This document shows, piece by piece, positions 7,816-18,725 of a stretch of 64,000 bases of DNA. Position numbers and translations under genes: made by a program. Numbering within the stretch: the stretch's first letter is position 1; each line of letters begins with the position of its first letter. A model generated the notes under the pieces. The model was given only the letters and a program-made list of their open reading frames with translations, made no database searches and was not told where the DNA came from. Source of the stretch: Acidobacterium sp049965615 (GTDB lineage: Bacteria; Acidobacteriota; Terriglobia; Terriglobales; Acidobacteriaceae); assembly GCA_049965615.1 (NCBI GenBank), contig JBMFWD010000007.1, positions 25,777 through 89,776 on the forward strand. The letters run 5' to 3'.

Positions 7816-10278
7816 TCAAAAAATCCGCGCGCTCCGCGGTATCCCCGTCGAACCAAACCCGGCCAGCGTAAAGCTGAAAAGCTCTTCCGTATCGTTGCGG
7901 ATATTCGCCAGCGAAAAGTGCCGCACTTCCACCGTAAAGCCACAGCAATTCCAGTTGTACATCGCCTGCACCGCGCTGTACTGCACGTCCCCGCGCTGCA
8001 AATCAATCCCTGTCGCCCCGCCCGCGCTGAACCCGCGCCGAGCCGAGCTCCCATAGATCGCGCTAAGGTTCAGCTGGTTATAAGGCGTCGGCTTGTTCGT
8101 CGGATTCGCCGCCGTAGACACGGTCCCGGGCGGTACTCCGATCACCGTATCCAGATACGCATCGCCCGCCTTCAGCCGATAATTCCCCTTGCGATAATCC
8201 GCGTACACGTTGCTCGACGTAATGTGCCCGGCCTTCGTGTCGTAATCCAAATCCCACTCCGCCGATGCGCCCGAACCCGTATTGACCCGTAGCCGCGAAA
8301 TCACCGGCGAATAATCCCTCGGACTGGTCAAAAAATCCACGCCCGTAAAATCCAGTGTCGCCAGCAGCGGATTCGGCGTGCCCTTCGTCACCGCGCCGCC
8401 AAACGTCGAATTAAAGTAGTACTTCTGCGCCACCCGCAGGCTCATCCAGTCCAGCGTTCCGCCGCCGCATTCCTTCTTCGGCCCCAGCGACGCAGCGCCC
8501 TTGCAGCCGTGCGGCTTCCGGTTTCGCAGATAAAGCCGCTGCGTCAGCCCATACTCCATCTCGTTCGTGTCGCTCGCAATATCCGTATCGTCGAACCGCA
8601 GAATCTTCCTGAAGTTGTTGATCCCCGTCACATACCGGTACCGGATCGACGGCGCGATCGTATGCCGCAAATCCCCGCCGAACATCCGCCTCACCCACGC
8701 CGAATCAAAATCCCGTCCCACCACCGGCGGCCGAAGCGTAAAGCCCGTCTCCACGTCCATCCGGTTGATCGACTCGCCCCGCAACACAGGAAAATGATTG
8801 AGCCCTGTCGCATGCTGGCTCTTGCCGTACCAGGTGTCCCGAACCGAAAGCTCCGGCCGAAAATTCCATCCGCCCCCATGCAGCGGAACATTCAACCACG
8901 GCCGCAGATCCACCCGCGGAATCTCGGACCCCGTCCGAAACGCAGTCCCGAACGGGTTGTAGTCATACCGCGAAAGCGCCCCAGCCGATGCCGCGTAGCC
9001 CCACTCAATCGGAGTCCCGCGCAATCGATGATCCTCCGCCGTCAAATCCACCTGCGGCAAGTGCAGAATCCTCACCTCGTTCCCCGTCGGATTCACATTC
9101 TGAATGTTCTGGTAACGATTAAAGTGGATCGCCTCCACAAACCCATCCTGCTCGTGCTCCACGTAAAGCTGCGACTTCACCTCCGAGTTGGTCGCAGCCG
9201 TGTAGTTCTGCTCAAACGTCAGCCGGTACCGGTACGAGCTCAAATACTCTGAGTCAATCACCGCGCGCGTGTACTTCGAAAAGTCATACCGCCCATCGGC
9301 AATAAAATCCACTCCGCCCAGGTTGTTCGTCCCCGTATGCCGGTCCAGCAGACTCCGGAAGCGTATCTGCCCGTAGTTGTCGCCCACACCCCGATACCGG
9401 AAGGTCGCAAACGGAGCCCAGCCCCGCTTCGCGTAATACAGCGAGCCCGCCACCAGGTCCGCACTGCGTCCCAGCGTCACGTAAACCGAATCCCCCACCA
9501 CCGCGCCATACGTCGAGTTGTTCCCCGCTACCGGCAGCAGAATCCCGCTCGTCCGCAAATTCCGAATCTCGTGCTTCACATACGGAACCCACAAAATCGG
9601 CACGCCAAACAGCCGAAAATTCGCATTCGCCGCCGACGCCTTGCCATCGTTCAGCTCAATGTGCCGGGCATAAAAACGCCAGTCCGGCTTCGGCAGCCGG
9701 CATGCCGTCATCGTGCCGTCCACCACCCGGTAATGCCCCTTGCCAAGCTGCTGCACCTCTTTGCCCGTCACCACGTACGGATTCTGCGAAGTAAACACCG
9801 CCTTGTGACCGCTCACCTTGCGCACCCCGAGCGTACCCGTCACGTCAAAAAAATCCGCCGTGTTGTTCTTCACGTTCAGCCGCCCATGGTCCGCCAGGAT
9901 GTGCTCGTCATCCGGCCCGCCATCCACCATCAGGTGTCCCTGCGCCACCACCTCGCCCGTCGCGCTGTTGTAGGTGGCCTTATCCGCGTGAACAATGTAG
10001 TCCCGGTAAAAAAGAACAATGTGACCCGTCAGCACATACTCATTCCCATGCGGAACCCGCAGCACCTGCAGCCGCTCGTACTGCATCCGCACCGGCGTAC
10101 CGGGTAGCGGCTGCGGAACCACTTGCGCCACGGGCAGGCGCGTCTCCGGCGAGGGAGCCTCGGGCAGCGTCGTCGCTGCTTCTTTCGCGGGGGGTAGCTG
10201 AGTGGTTACCACCTGCGCGAGAAGCTGCGGATGACACACGGTAAGCAGCGTGATAAACCAAAACCAGCGGAGTTTCAT
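7816..10278 (-). CDS. lptD: LPS-assembly protein LptD (OstA)
   Basis: About 820 residues with a signal peptide (MKLRWFWFITLLTVCHPQLLAQ). An N-terminal OstA/LptA-like beta-jellyroll follows (about residues 60-200, with VLTGHIVLFYRDYIVHADKATYN), then a long outer-membrane barrel containing FGVPILWVPY and many aromatic, alternating strands. LptD inserts lipopolysaccharide into the outer leaflet of the outer membrane, so this is a Gram-negative envelope. No lptE is adjacent. The start at 10278 is chosen for the signal peptide. ATG 10299 is 7 codons longer, and neither has a clear Shine-Dalgarno site. It is transcribed alone, convergent with the aldo/keto reductase. Confidence 0.85.
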   Translation of the reverse strand: MKLRWFWFITLLTVCHPQLLAQVVTTQLPPAKEAATTLPEAPSPETRLPVAQVVPQPLPGTPVRMQYERLQVLRVPHGNEYVLTGHIVLFYRDYIVHADKATYNSATGEVVAQGHLMVDGGPDDEHILADHGRLNVKNNTADFFDVTGTLGVRKVSGHKAVFTSQNPYVVTGKEVQQLGKGHYRVVDGTMTACRLPKPDWRFYARHIELNDGKASAANANFRLFGVPILWVPYVKHEIRNLRTSGILLPVAGNNSTYGAVVGDSVYVTLGRSADLVAGSLYYAKRGWAPFATFRYRGVGDNYGQIRFRSLLDRHTGTNNLGGVDFIADGRYDFSKYTRAVIDSEYLSSYRYRLTFEQNYTAATNSEVKSQLYVEHEQDGFVEAIHFNRYQNIQNVNPTGNEVRILHLPQVDLTAEDHRLRGTPIEWGYAASAGALSRYDYNPFGTAFRTGSEIPRVDLRPWLNVPLHGGGWNFRPELSVRDTWYGKSQHATGLNHFPVLRGESINRMDVETGFTLRPPVVGRDFDSAWVRRMFGGDLRHTIAPSIRYRYVTGINNFRKILRFDDTDIASDTNEMEYGLTQRLYLRNRKPHGCKGAASLGPKKECGGGTLDWMSLRVAQKYYFNSTFGGAVTKGTPNPLLATLDFTGVDFLTSPRDYSPVISRLRVNTGSGASAEWDLDYDTKAGHITSSNVYADYRKGNYRLKAGDAYLDTVIGVPPGTVSTAANPTNKPTPYNQLNLSAIYGSSARRGFSAGGATGIDLQRGDVQYSAVQAMYNWNCCGFTVEVRHFSLANIRNDTEELFSFTLAGFGSTGIPRSARIF

Positions 10279-10514
10279 CGCGGGAACAAAGTTCAGCATA
10301 GCAAAGCAAGTGCGCTCTTTCCGAACCGCGAAAACACCGCCGCTCTGGTGATTGAAGTGTCGACCCTGCTCTCGCGCGTGAATCTTCCACGCGAACGCAG
10401 ATGTACATCTCTGGTGACTTCCCGCCCTCTCCATTTAGTTCGATCATTGGCTTAACACGTTCTGGCCACGCACTACATTTCGTGCAGGACCCGAACGGGA
10501 GGTATGAGGAAACC

Positions 10515-11936
10515 TTGAGTACATCGCAGAGTCTGCCTGCCTGGAAAGAAGAAGTCGCCGCCAAGCTCACCGAGCACCGCTCGCGCCGTAAACTGTCGCC
10601 CGAACTCCAGGGCCGTCTCGCCGAACTGGAACCATCCTTCTCGTCAGCCCAGCGCCAGCCCGCGGCCAGCCGCATCGCGGCGCGCGTCGCAGAGCGCTAC
10701 TCCAAGGCCCCCAGCTACCGCGAAATGCTCGAGCAGGAAGCCGCCCAGGCCCCCGCCCGACTCGTCACTCGCGCTGCCGAAGCGCCCGCGCAGCACGCCG
10801 CTCAGCCAGACCCGGAACCCAGCCTCTTTGAGGCATCCCCGGCACCAGCCGCCGAGTCCATCGCTGAACCCGCCGCAGCCGAGCCCCGCGCCCGAGTCAC
10901 CCGCTGGGCAGAATTCGAGCCCTCCCCCGTTCCTGAATTCTTCTCCGGCCCCGTCGCGGCTCCGCAAGAAGCCGAGATCGCTCCCGAAATCACGGCGCAA
11001 CCACATCCCTCCCCCATCCCACCTGCTCCGGAAGCCTACGCCATCGCTCCAACGCTATTTGCCGAACCGGAACCCATAGTAGAAGCTCCAGTCGAGCCGG
11101 AACCCGAAGAAGACCCCACTCTCTCCCTGCTCGCCGAGCTGGCAAGCCAGCCCCTGGAACCCACGCAACCCCTCCCGGCCCGCATCATCGAGTTTCCCCG
11201 CGAGCTCGTCGCGCCCCGCAAGGCGCGTCCCCGTCAGGAACGTGGACCTGAATACGAAACCGAGGAGCAACTGTCCCAGCTACGCATCTTTGAGGCAGAA
11301 CCAGCCGCCGCAGCCACCGTCACCGCGCCGGAACAGCAACCCCAAACCACCCCGGACGTCGACCCTACCCCCGCGGTCAAAACCCAAATCGCACCGCCAC
11401 CCTCCGCGCCCGACCGGAACGCCATCCGCCTTGACGAAGAGCCCGCCACTGCGCCCGCATCCTTCCTCGACGCAATCGAAGTTGCTCCGGAAGCGTCATC
11501 GCTGCTCCTCGATCCTCCCATCTACACCGCCAACCTCGAGGATCGCCTCATGGCCGGCATCGTGGACATCTGTCTCGTCGGCGCAGGCTTCCTCATGTTC
11601 GTCGCTGCCTTTGCCGCCTGCACGCCCCACATTCCCACCGGCAAGATCGCCCTCATCGGCGCATCCGGCGCGCTGCTCGCTCTTTTTGTTGTCTACCAAT
11701 ACCTCTTCCTCAACTTTGGCGAAGCCACACCCGGCATGCGCTATGCCAAAATCGCCCTCTGCACCTTCGACGACGAAAACCCCACACGCCAGGCCATGCG
11801 CTCCCGCATCGGATTCCTCCTGCTCTCCGCCCTCCCCCTCGGTCTCGGCTTCCTCTGGTCGCTCTTTGACGAAGAACGCCTCGGCTGGCACGACCGCATC
11901 ACGCGAACCTACCAGCGCAGCTACCGCGAAGAATAA
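10515..11936 (+). CDS. RDD family membrane protein with long Pro/Glu/Ala-rich N-terminus
   Basis: About 473 residues. The first 330 are hydrophilic and low in complexity (Pro, Ala, Glu). The C-terminal ~130 residues form an RDD domain with LEDRLMAGIVDICLVGAGF, a second helix LIGASGALLALFVVYQYLF, GMRYAKIALCTFDD and a third helix ending LGWHDRITRT. RDD proteins are small inner-membrane proteins of mostly unknown function, and some affect ion homeostasis. The TTG at 10515 follows a GAGGAAA site and gives MSTSQSLPAW. A longer frame from 10401 has no ribosome site. A strong terminator follows. Role of the disordered part is unknown. Confidence 0.8.
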   Translation: MSTSQSLPAWKEEVAAKLTEHRSRRKLSPELQGRLAELEPSFSSAQRQPAASRIAARVAERYSKAPSYREMLEQEAAQAPARLVTRAAEAPAQHAAQPDPEPSLFEASPAPAAESIAEPAAAEPRARVTRWAEFEPSPVPEFFSGPVAAPQEAEIAPEITAQPHPSPIPPAPEAYAIAPTLFAEPEPIVEAPVEPEPEEDPTLSLLAELASQPLEPTQPLPARIIEFPRELVAPRKARPRQERGPEYETEEQLSQLRIFEAEPAAAATVTAPEQQPQTTPDVDPTPAVKTQIAPPPSAPDRNAIRLDEEPATAPASFLDAIEVAPEASSLLLDPPIYTANLEDRLMAGIVDICLVGAGFLMFVAAFAACTPHIPTGKIALIGASGALLALFVVYQYLFLNFGEATPGMRYAKIALCTFDDENPTRQAMRSRIGFLLLSALPLGLGFLWSLFDEERLGWHDRITRTYQRSYREE

Positions 11937-11965
11937 TTTCCATAACCAAACCCCTCACATTCTCC

Positions 11966-11996
11966 GGGCCCGCTCACAAGCGGGCCCATTTTCTTT
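11966..11996 (+). terminator. Rho-independent terminator after RDD gene
   Basis: A perfect 8-bp GGGCCCGC / GCGGGCCC stem with the loop TCACAA is followed by ATTTTCTTT. It separates the RDD gene from the OPT transporter gene. Confidence 0.85.
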
Positions 11997-12102
11997 GCTC
12001 ACCACCACCCCGACTCCGCCTTTCTTTGGTTCCCATCCCCTGCAACGGCTGGTAAACTCCCCCTTTCCAGCTTTTACTCGAGAGCAACGCGGAGGCCCAG
12101 CC

Positions 12103-14331
<2,229 letters not shown>

Positions 14332-14381
14332 GTCAGGCCACCCATCCCGGCGGCCCGTTCCTCTCTTCCTGTAAACAAAAA

Positions 14382-14408
14382 AAGCGTGAGCCGCAAAGGC
14401 TCACGCTT
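14382..14408. terminator. Bidirectional terminator between OPT gene and rplI
   Basis: A perfect 11-bp stem (AAGCGTGAGCC / GGCTCACGCTT) with the loop GCAAA is preceded by a run of A residues (14377-14383) and followed by TTCTTCC. The A run acts as a U-tract for the minus strand, so the hairpin can end both the OPT transcript and the ribosomal protein operon. Confidence 0.85.
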
Positions 14409-14449
14409 CTTCCATACATCCGTTCTCCCGGGCTCACCGGAAAAACCAC

Positions 14450-14914
14450 TTACCCGGCGGCAACTTCCTCGCCTTCGCCCTTCACCGTCACCTTCACGTG
14501 CGCCGTCACTTCGCGGTGCAGCTTCACCGGTACGTGGAACTCGCCCGTCTGCTTCAGCGGCTCGTCGAGGTGAATCTTCCGGCGATCGATCTGGAAGCCC
14601 TTGTCCTCAAGCTGCTTCGCAATGTCCGACGACGTCACCGAACCGAACAGATGCTCGTGGTCGCCCACCTTGCGCTCGAAGACCAGCGAAATCGCATCCA
14701 GCTGCGTCACCAGCTGCGCCGCCTCTTCCTTTTCCTTCGCCGACTTGCGAACCGCCGACGCCTTCATCTGCTCGATCACTGCCTTGTTGGCTGCCGTCGC
14801 CTCAATCGCAAGCTTCTTCGGCAGCAGATAGTTCCGCCCGTACCCATCGGCAACCTTCACCGTGTCGCCGCGATGGCCGAGCTTCTCGACATCTTCCTTC
14901 AAAATGACTTCCAT
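14450..14914 (-). CDS. rplI: 50S ribosomal protein L9
   Basis: 154 residues starting MEVILKEDVEKLG, the canonical L9 N-terminus. The GYGRNYLLPKKLA rRNA-binding region, a long connecting helix and the C-terminal globular domain (LFGSVTSSDIA) follow. L9 binds 23S rRNA at the base of the L1 stalk. The ATG at 14914 follows GGAGAAGAG. It is the last gene of the prs-rplY-pth-rpsF-rpsR-rplI block. Confidence 0.97.
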   Translation of the reverse strand: MEVILKEDVEKLGHRGDTVKVADGYGRNYLLPKKLAIEATAANKAVIEQMKASAVRKSAKEKEEAAQLVTQLDAISLVFERKVGDHEHLFGSVTSSDIAKQLEDKGFQIDRRKIHLDEPLKQTGEFHVPVKLHREVTAHVKVTVKGEGEEVAAG

Positions 14915-14986
14915 CTCTCTTCTCCAGTCTTCACGCGCCGCCGCGGCACTCGGCCGCACCTATCCCGGCGCTCCTTCGCTCGATTC

Positions 14987-15313
14987 CTAGTAGCGCGCCG
15001 CAAATGGCAGCAAAGCAATATTCCGCGCCTGCTTGATCGCGCGCGTCAGCCTGCGCTGATGCGTCGTGCAGACGCCCGTCAAACGGCGAGGCACAATCTT
15101 GCCGCGCTCGGCTACAAACTGCTGCAGCAGACGCACGTCGCGATACGAAATTGCGTCAATCTTTTCCGTACAGAACTTGCAAACCTTCTTCCGGCGGAAA
15201 AACTTCCGGCCGCCGCCGCCACTGGGCCGCGATCCGCCCGAAGGCCGCCCGCCACCATGTCCTGATCCGGATGCGCCGCTCTCCGGCGCGCGTTGCGTCG
15301 TCTCTTCACTCAT
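14987..15313 (-). CDS. rpsR: 30S ribosomal protein S18 with Gly-rich N-terminal extension
   Basis: 108 residues, longer than the usual ~75-90. The C-terminal ~70 residues are standard S18 (CKFCTEKIDAISYRD, then KIVPRRLTGVCTTHQRRL and a basic tail). The CxxC plus Cys-x2-His arrangement resembles zinc-binding forms of S18. Residues ~10-40 are an unusual Gly/Ser/Arg/Pro-rich leader of likely disorder. S18 sits on the 30S platform and pairs with S6, whose gene is directly upstream. The ATG at 15313 has GGAGAAGGAT ahead of it. A start 9 codons upstream is possible but lacks a site. Confidence 0.95.
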   Translation of the reverse strand: MSEETTQRAPESGASGSGHGGGRPSGGSRPSGGGGRKFFRRKKVCKFCTEKIDAISYRDVRLLQQFVAERGKIVPRRLTGVCTTHQRRLTRAIKQARNIALLPFAARY

Positions 15314-15399
15314 TGCTCTTATCCTTCTCCGCTGCTCCATCGCAGCAGGTCAATAATCTCTGTTCCTGCGAGCCCTTGCGGACCGCCATCCATTGCAGG

Positions 15400-15834
15400 C
15401 TAAGCCTTGGCTTCTTCCGTCTCAGGCTCGGCGGCTTCCGCCACTTCCGCGCTCTCGGTCGCCTCGGCAACCTCTGCCGCTGGCTGGTCGCTCTTCTTCT
15501 GGCGCGTTGCGCGAATCGCCTTCAGCTTCTCAATCCGCTTGGTCTCTTCGTCCATGCGCACTGTGATGAACTTGATCACAGGCTCGGTCACGCGCAGGCG
15601 GCGCTCCAGTTCCGCAACCAGCGCACCATCAGCGTCAATCGTCATCAGCACATACTGGCCTTCGCTGAACTTCCGCACCAGGTACGCCAGCTTCCGGCGG
15701 CCCATCTTCTCCGTCGACCGCACCGTGCCGCCGCCGTTCGTCACCGTATGCTCAAAACCGGCGATCAGCTTATCCAACTCTTCGTCCGCAATATCCGGAC
15801 GAACGATGAACATCACTTCGTAAAAACGTCCCAT
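15400..15834 (-). CDS. rpsF: 30S ribosomal protein S6
   Basis: 144 residues starting MGRFYEVMFIVRPD with the S6 ferredoxin-like fold and the GRRKLAYLVRKFSEGQYV strand region. The last ~45 residues form an acidic Ala/Glu-rich tail, longer than the typical ~100-residue S6. S6 binds S18 and 16S rRNA in the 30S platform. The usual rpsF-rpsR order is kept, but no ssb or priB lies between them. Confidence 0.97.
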   Translation of the reverse strand: MGRFYEVMFIVRPDIADEELDKLIAGFEHTVTNGGGTVRSTEKMGRRKLAYLVRKFSEGQYVLMTIDADGALVAELERRLRVTEPVIKFITVRMDEETKRIEKLKAIRATRQKKSDQPAAEVAEATESAEVAEAAEPETEEAKA

Positions 15835-15895
15835 CTGTTTCTCTTTTCCTCGGGAAGCCGGCAGCCTTGCAGCGTCTGCCTCCCGTAAATTTCAG

Positions 15896-16501
15896 CTACT
15901 CCGTCGAGCCGTTTGGCTCCCTGCGGTTGAACTCATTCATGGCGGCGCCAACTCCGCGCGCCACCACCATCTCCACTGCCTTCACCGTCCGTTCCAGCGC
16001 TTCGCCCAACACACTCATATCGGCCTTGCGCAACGGTGTCAGCAGGTAATCCTTCCCCCTGCGAAATGCATCCTCGCCTCCCGCAGGTCCTACTCCTATC
16101 CGGATGCGCGCCCAGTCGCTCGTTCCCAGCGACCCTGTTATCGATCGCGCTCCGTTATGTCCCGCCGGGCTGCCGCGTTCCTTCACGCGGACTGCCCCCA
16201 GTGGCAAATCCAGTTCGTCATACAACACCAGCAGGTCTTTCAGAGGATCGGCGTCAAACTCCTTCACCAGCGCCGTCACTGCCAGCCCGCTCAGGTTCAT
16301 GTACGTCTCCGGCTTCGCAAGAATCACTTCCCGCCCCGCGATTTGCGCCTTGCCGGTCAGTGAGCGGCAGCGCCGGTTACCCACCGTCGCTCCATACTCA
16401 TCTGCCAGTGCGTCAATCGCGAGAAAGCCGGCATTGTGCGGCGTGAACTGGTACTCGATCCCGGGATTCCCAAGCCCGACCACCAGCAACACGCCCGCCA
16501 C
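15896..16501 (-). CDS. pth: Peptidyl-tRNA hydrolase
   Basis: 201 residues with the Pth signature: VVGLGNPGIEYQFTPHNAGF (catalytic His in PHNAGF), KPETYMNLSG, the YDELDLPLG strand with the catalytic Asp region, and GHNGARSI. It releases peptides from prematurely dropped peptidyl-tRNAs. The GTG at 16501 lies immediately after the rplY stop codon, so translation is probably coupled. The rplY-pth pair is a common bacterial arrangement. Confidence 0.95.
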   Translation of the reverse strand: MAGVLLVVGLGNPGIEYQFTPHNAGFLAIDALADEYGATVGNRRCRSLTGKAQIAGREVILAKPETYMNLSGLAVTALVKEFDADPLKDLLVLYDELDLPLGAVRVKERGSPAGHNGARSITGSLGTSDWARIRIGVGPAGGEDAFRRGKDYLLTPLRKADMSVLGEALERTVKAVEMVVARGVGAAMNEFNRREPNGSTE

Positions 16502-17179
16502 TTACTTCTTGGCCTCGACCGCAGCCTCGGTCTTGCCCTTCTTCGCCACTTCCGGCTCGGTCGAAACTCCGGCCGGCGCCAGCGCATCCTCGGCTGAAAC
16601 CGCCGCTTCTTCCTTCACGGAAACCACGTGCGCCACCGTGTTCGAAGCGTCGGTAATAAACTTCAGCTTGCCGCCGTGCGGCAGGTCTTCCACGCGCAGC
16701 ACGGTGCCAAACACCAACTCCGAAACATCCACATCAATGTGCGACGGAATATCCCCGGGCAGGCACTCCACTTCCACTTCACGCAGCACCTGGTCCAGAA
16801 TGCCGCCCTGCACCTTCACGCCGGCGGCCGTTCCGGTCAGCATGATCGGCACAGAAACCCGGATCGCCTTGTCCATCGCGATCCGCTTCAAATCAATGTG
16901 GATCAGGTTGCCCTTGATCGGCTCATACTGCCAGTCCACAATCATGGCCTTGTTCCTGGCATCCGCACCCGCAATCTCCAGGTCGAAAATCGTGTTATGA
17001 CCCGCTTCCGAGTGCAGAATCCGGGTAATCTGCTTCGGATCCAGCTCAATCGCCTGCGGCGGCTGCGCCGCACCATAAACCACTGCCGGAATCCGTCCCT
17101 TCGCGCGCACGCGACGGGCTGCATTCTTGTTGAACTTGCCCTCGCGGGGCGTTGCCTGCACTACTTCCTGACTGATCAT
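16502..17179 (-). CDS. rplY: 50S ribosomal protein L25 / general stress protein Ctc
   Basis: 225 residues of the long (Ctc/TL5) form. It has an N-terminal L25 domain that binds 5S rRNA (AARRVRAKGRIPAVVYG, about residues 20-100) and a C-terminal beta domain (about 100-185, with VPIMLTGTAAGVK and VECLPGDIPSHIDVDVS). An Ala/Glu/Lys-rich tail ends the protein. The ATG at 17179 is conventional. It lies between prs and pth in the translation block. Confidence 0.95.
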   Translation of the reverse strand: MISQEVVQATPREGKFNKNAARRVRAKGRIPAVVYGAAQPPQAIELDPKQITRILHSEAGHNTIFDLEIAGADARNKAMIVDWQYEPIKGNLIHIDLKRIAMDKAIRVSVPIMLTGTAAGVKVQGGILDQVLREVEVECLPGDIPSHIDVDVSELVFGTVLRVEDLPHGGKLKFITDASNTVAHVVSVKEEAAVSAEDALAPAGVSTEPEVAKKGKTEAAVEAKK

Positions 17180-17279
17180 CGTTTTATCCTTTCGGGCACG
17201 GCTTCGACCGCTCCCTTTCCTTTGAGTCCCCAGTTACCGGTTGACAGCGAAGACATACTCCGAACTGAAAACTGACAAC

Positions 17280-18335
17280 TTAGTTAAACAACGAGCTCAC
17301 GCTCGACTCCATGTGAATGTTCTCAATCGTCGCGGCCAGCAAACCCGCAATCGATCGAACGTTAATCCGCTCTACCTTCTGCGCCTCTTCCGTCAGCGGA
17401 ATCGAATCCGTGACTACCAGCTCTTCCAGCCGCGAATTCGCAATCCGCTCAATCGCCGGACCGGAAAGCACCGCGTGCGAAGCGCAAGCGTATACCTTCG
17501 TCGCGCCCTCGTTCAGCAGCGCGTCTACCGTCTTCACCAGCGTCCCTGCCGTGTCCACAATATCGTCCACAATCAGGCAGGTCCGCCCTTTCACGTCACC
17601 GATCACGTTCATCACTTCGGTCACGTTAATATCTGTGCGCCGCTTGTCCACAATCGCCAGCGGAGCGCCAACCTTCTGCGCAAAAAACCGCGCCCGTTCC
17701 ACGCCGCCTGCGTCCGGCGACACAACCGTCAAATTCTCCAGCCCCAGCTCCCGGAAGTAGCTCACCATCACCGGGCTCGCGAACATATGATCCACCGGGA
17801 TATTGAAGAATCCCTGGATCTGCGCCGCGTGCAGGTCCATGAACAGCGCCCTGTTCGCTCCTGCCGTCGTAATCAAATCCGCCACCAGCTTCGACGAAAT
17901 CGCCACGCGAGGCCGGTCTTTCCTGTCCTGCCGCGCATAACCGTAGTACGGAACCACTACCGTGATGCGCCCTGCCGATGCGCGCTTCAGCGCGTCAATC
18001 ATGATCAGCAGTTCCACCAGGTGCTCGTCTACCGGCTTGCACGTCGGCTGCACCACAAACACATCCGCGCCGCGCACATTCTCCAGCAGCTGGAAGTAAA
18101 TCTCACCATCCGCGAAACGCTGCATCTTCGTCTCGCCCAGCGAAACTCCAAGATGCTCGCAGACCTTCTCAGCCAAAGCCTTATTCGCGGAACCGGCAAA
18201 AATCTTGAACTGACGGCCCTCGCTCAAATGCCGCCCCCGCCGCCGTTCCGTCGCCGTGCTGACCTTCTGCTTTGCCCTGCCCGCCTCAGCGGACTCGTTC
18301 TCAACTGCCACTGCTTCCGTCGTATCCGTCTTCAC
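17280..18335 (-). CDS. prs: Ribose-phosphate pyrophosphokinase (PRPP synthetase)
   Basis: About 351 residues. Class I PRPP synthetase motifs are ADGEIYFQLLENVRG near the N-terminus, the catalytic loop region YGYARQDRK, DLHAAQIQGFF and the PRPP-binding loop LIVDDIVDTAGT. It makes PRPP from ribose 5-phosphate and ATP for nucleotide, His and Trp synthesis. The GTG at 18335 has a GGGAGGATC site seven bases ahead. This leaves a ~35-residue charged N-terminal extension compared with the usual ~315-residue enzyme. It heads the translation operon, downstream of tRNA-Gln. Confidence 0.93.
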   Translation of the reverse strand: MKTDTTEAVAVENESAEAGRAKQKVSTATERRRGRHLSEGRQFKIFAGSANKALAEKVCEHLGVSLGETKMQRFADGEIYFQLLENVRGADVFVVQPTCKPVDEHLVELLIMIDALKRASAGRITVVVPYYGYARQDRKDRPRVAISSKLVADLITTAGANRALFMDLHAAQIQGFFNIPVDHMFASPVMVSYFRELGLENLTVVSPDAGGVERARFFAQKVGAPLAIVDKRRTDINVTEVMNVIGDVKGRTCLIVDDIVDTAGTLVKTVDALLNEGATKVYACASHAVLSGPAIERIANSRLEELVVTDSIPLTEEAQKVERINVRSIAGLLAATIENIHMESSVSSLFN

Positions 18336-18466
18336 AAGATCCTCCCAAGCTGGTTTGCGTTGGTGTCCTGATATTTCCGGCAACTTGCCACCGGGGCCTC
18401 GGCAAAGCGAGCGCAACGTTACTGCTCTTCCCGCTCATACCGCACTGCTGATCCACTACAAAACTT

Positions 18467-18540
18467 TGGCTGGGCGACTAGGATTCGAACCTAGACAAAG
18501 TGCTCCAAAGGCACTTGACCTACCATTAGTCGATCGCCCA
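18467..18540 (-). tRNA. tRNA-Gln (anticodon TTG)
   Basis: A complete cloverleaf on the minus strand. The acceptor stem is TGGGCGA / TCGCCCA, the discriminator is G and CCA is encoded at the 3' end (18469-18467). The anticodon arm AGTGC-CTTTGGA-GCACT gives anticodon TTG, and the T-loop is TTCGAAT. It lies between ispE and prs, an arrangement seen in other bacteria. Confidence 0.95.
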
Positions 18541-18570
18541 ACAAACAAACTTCCAAACCCGGAATCAACC

Positions 18571-18605
18571 GGGTGCCCCATGTCCACGAAGGGGACGCGG
18601 GAATC
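18571..18605. repeat. Dispersed repeat, family A (GGGTGCCCC)
   Basis: A GGGTGCCCCATGTCCACGAA segment is followed by GGGGACGCGG, forming a short imperfect inverted repeat. It is one of several intergenic copies in the 18.5-24.2 kb interval that share the GGGTGCCCC start. Confidence 0.5.
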
Positions 18606-18644
18606 GGCGCAACGCGCCGACCTTGCCGACTGCCCACCCCAGCA

Positions 18645-18690
18645 GGGTGCCCCATTCATCGCAGCCGTATCGCGATGAGTGGGGTCCGAA
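18645..18690. repeat. Dispersed repeat, family A, palindromic copy
   Basis: GGGTGCCCCATTCATCGC is followed after a short loop by GCGATGAGTGGGGTCCG. The CCCCATTCATCGC and GCGATGAGTGGGG arms pair with one mismatch, the structure of a REP-type palindrome. It sits between tRNA-Gln and ispE. Confidence 0.55.
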
Positions 18691-18725
18691 AACAATTAGA
18701 CCAACTGACAACTAGGGACGAACTA

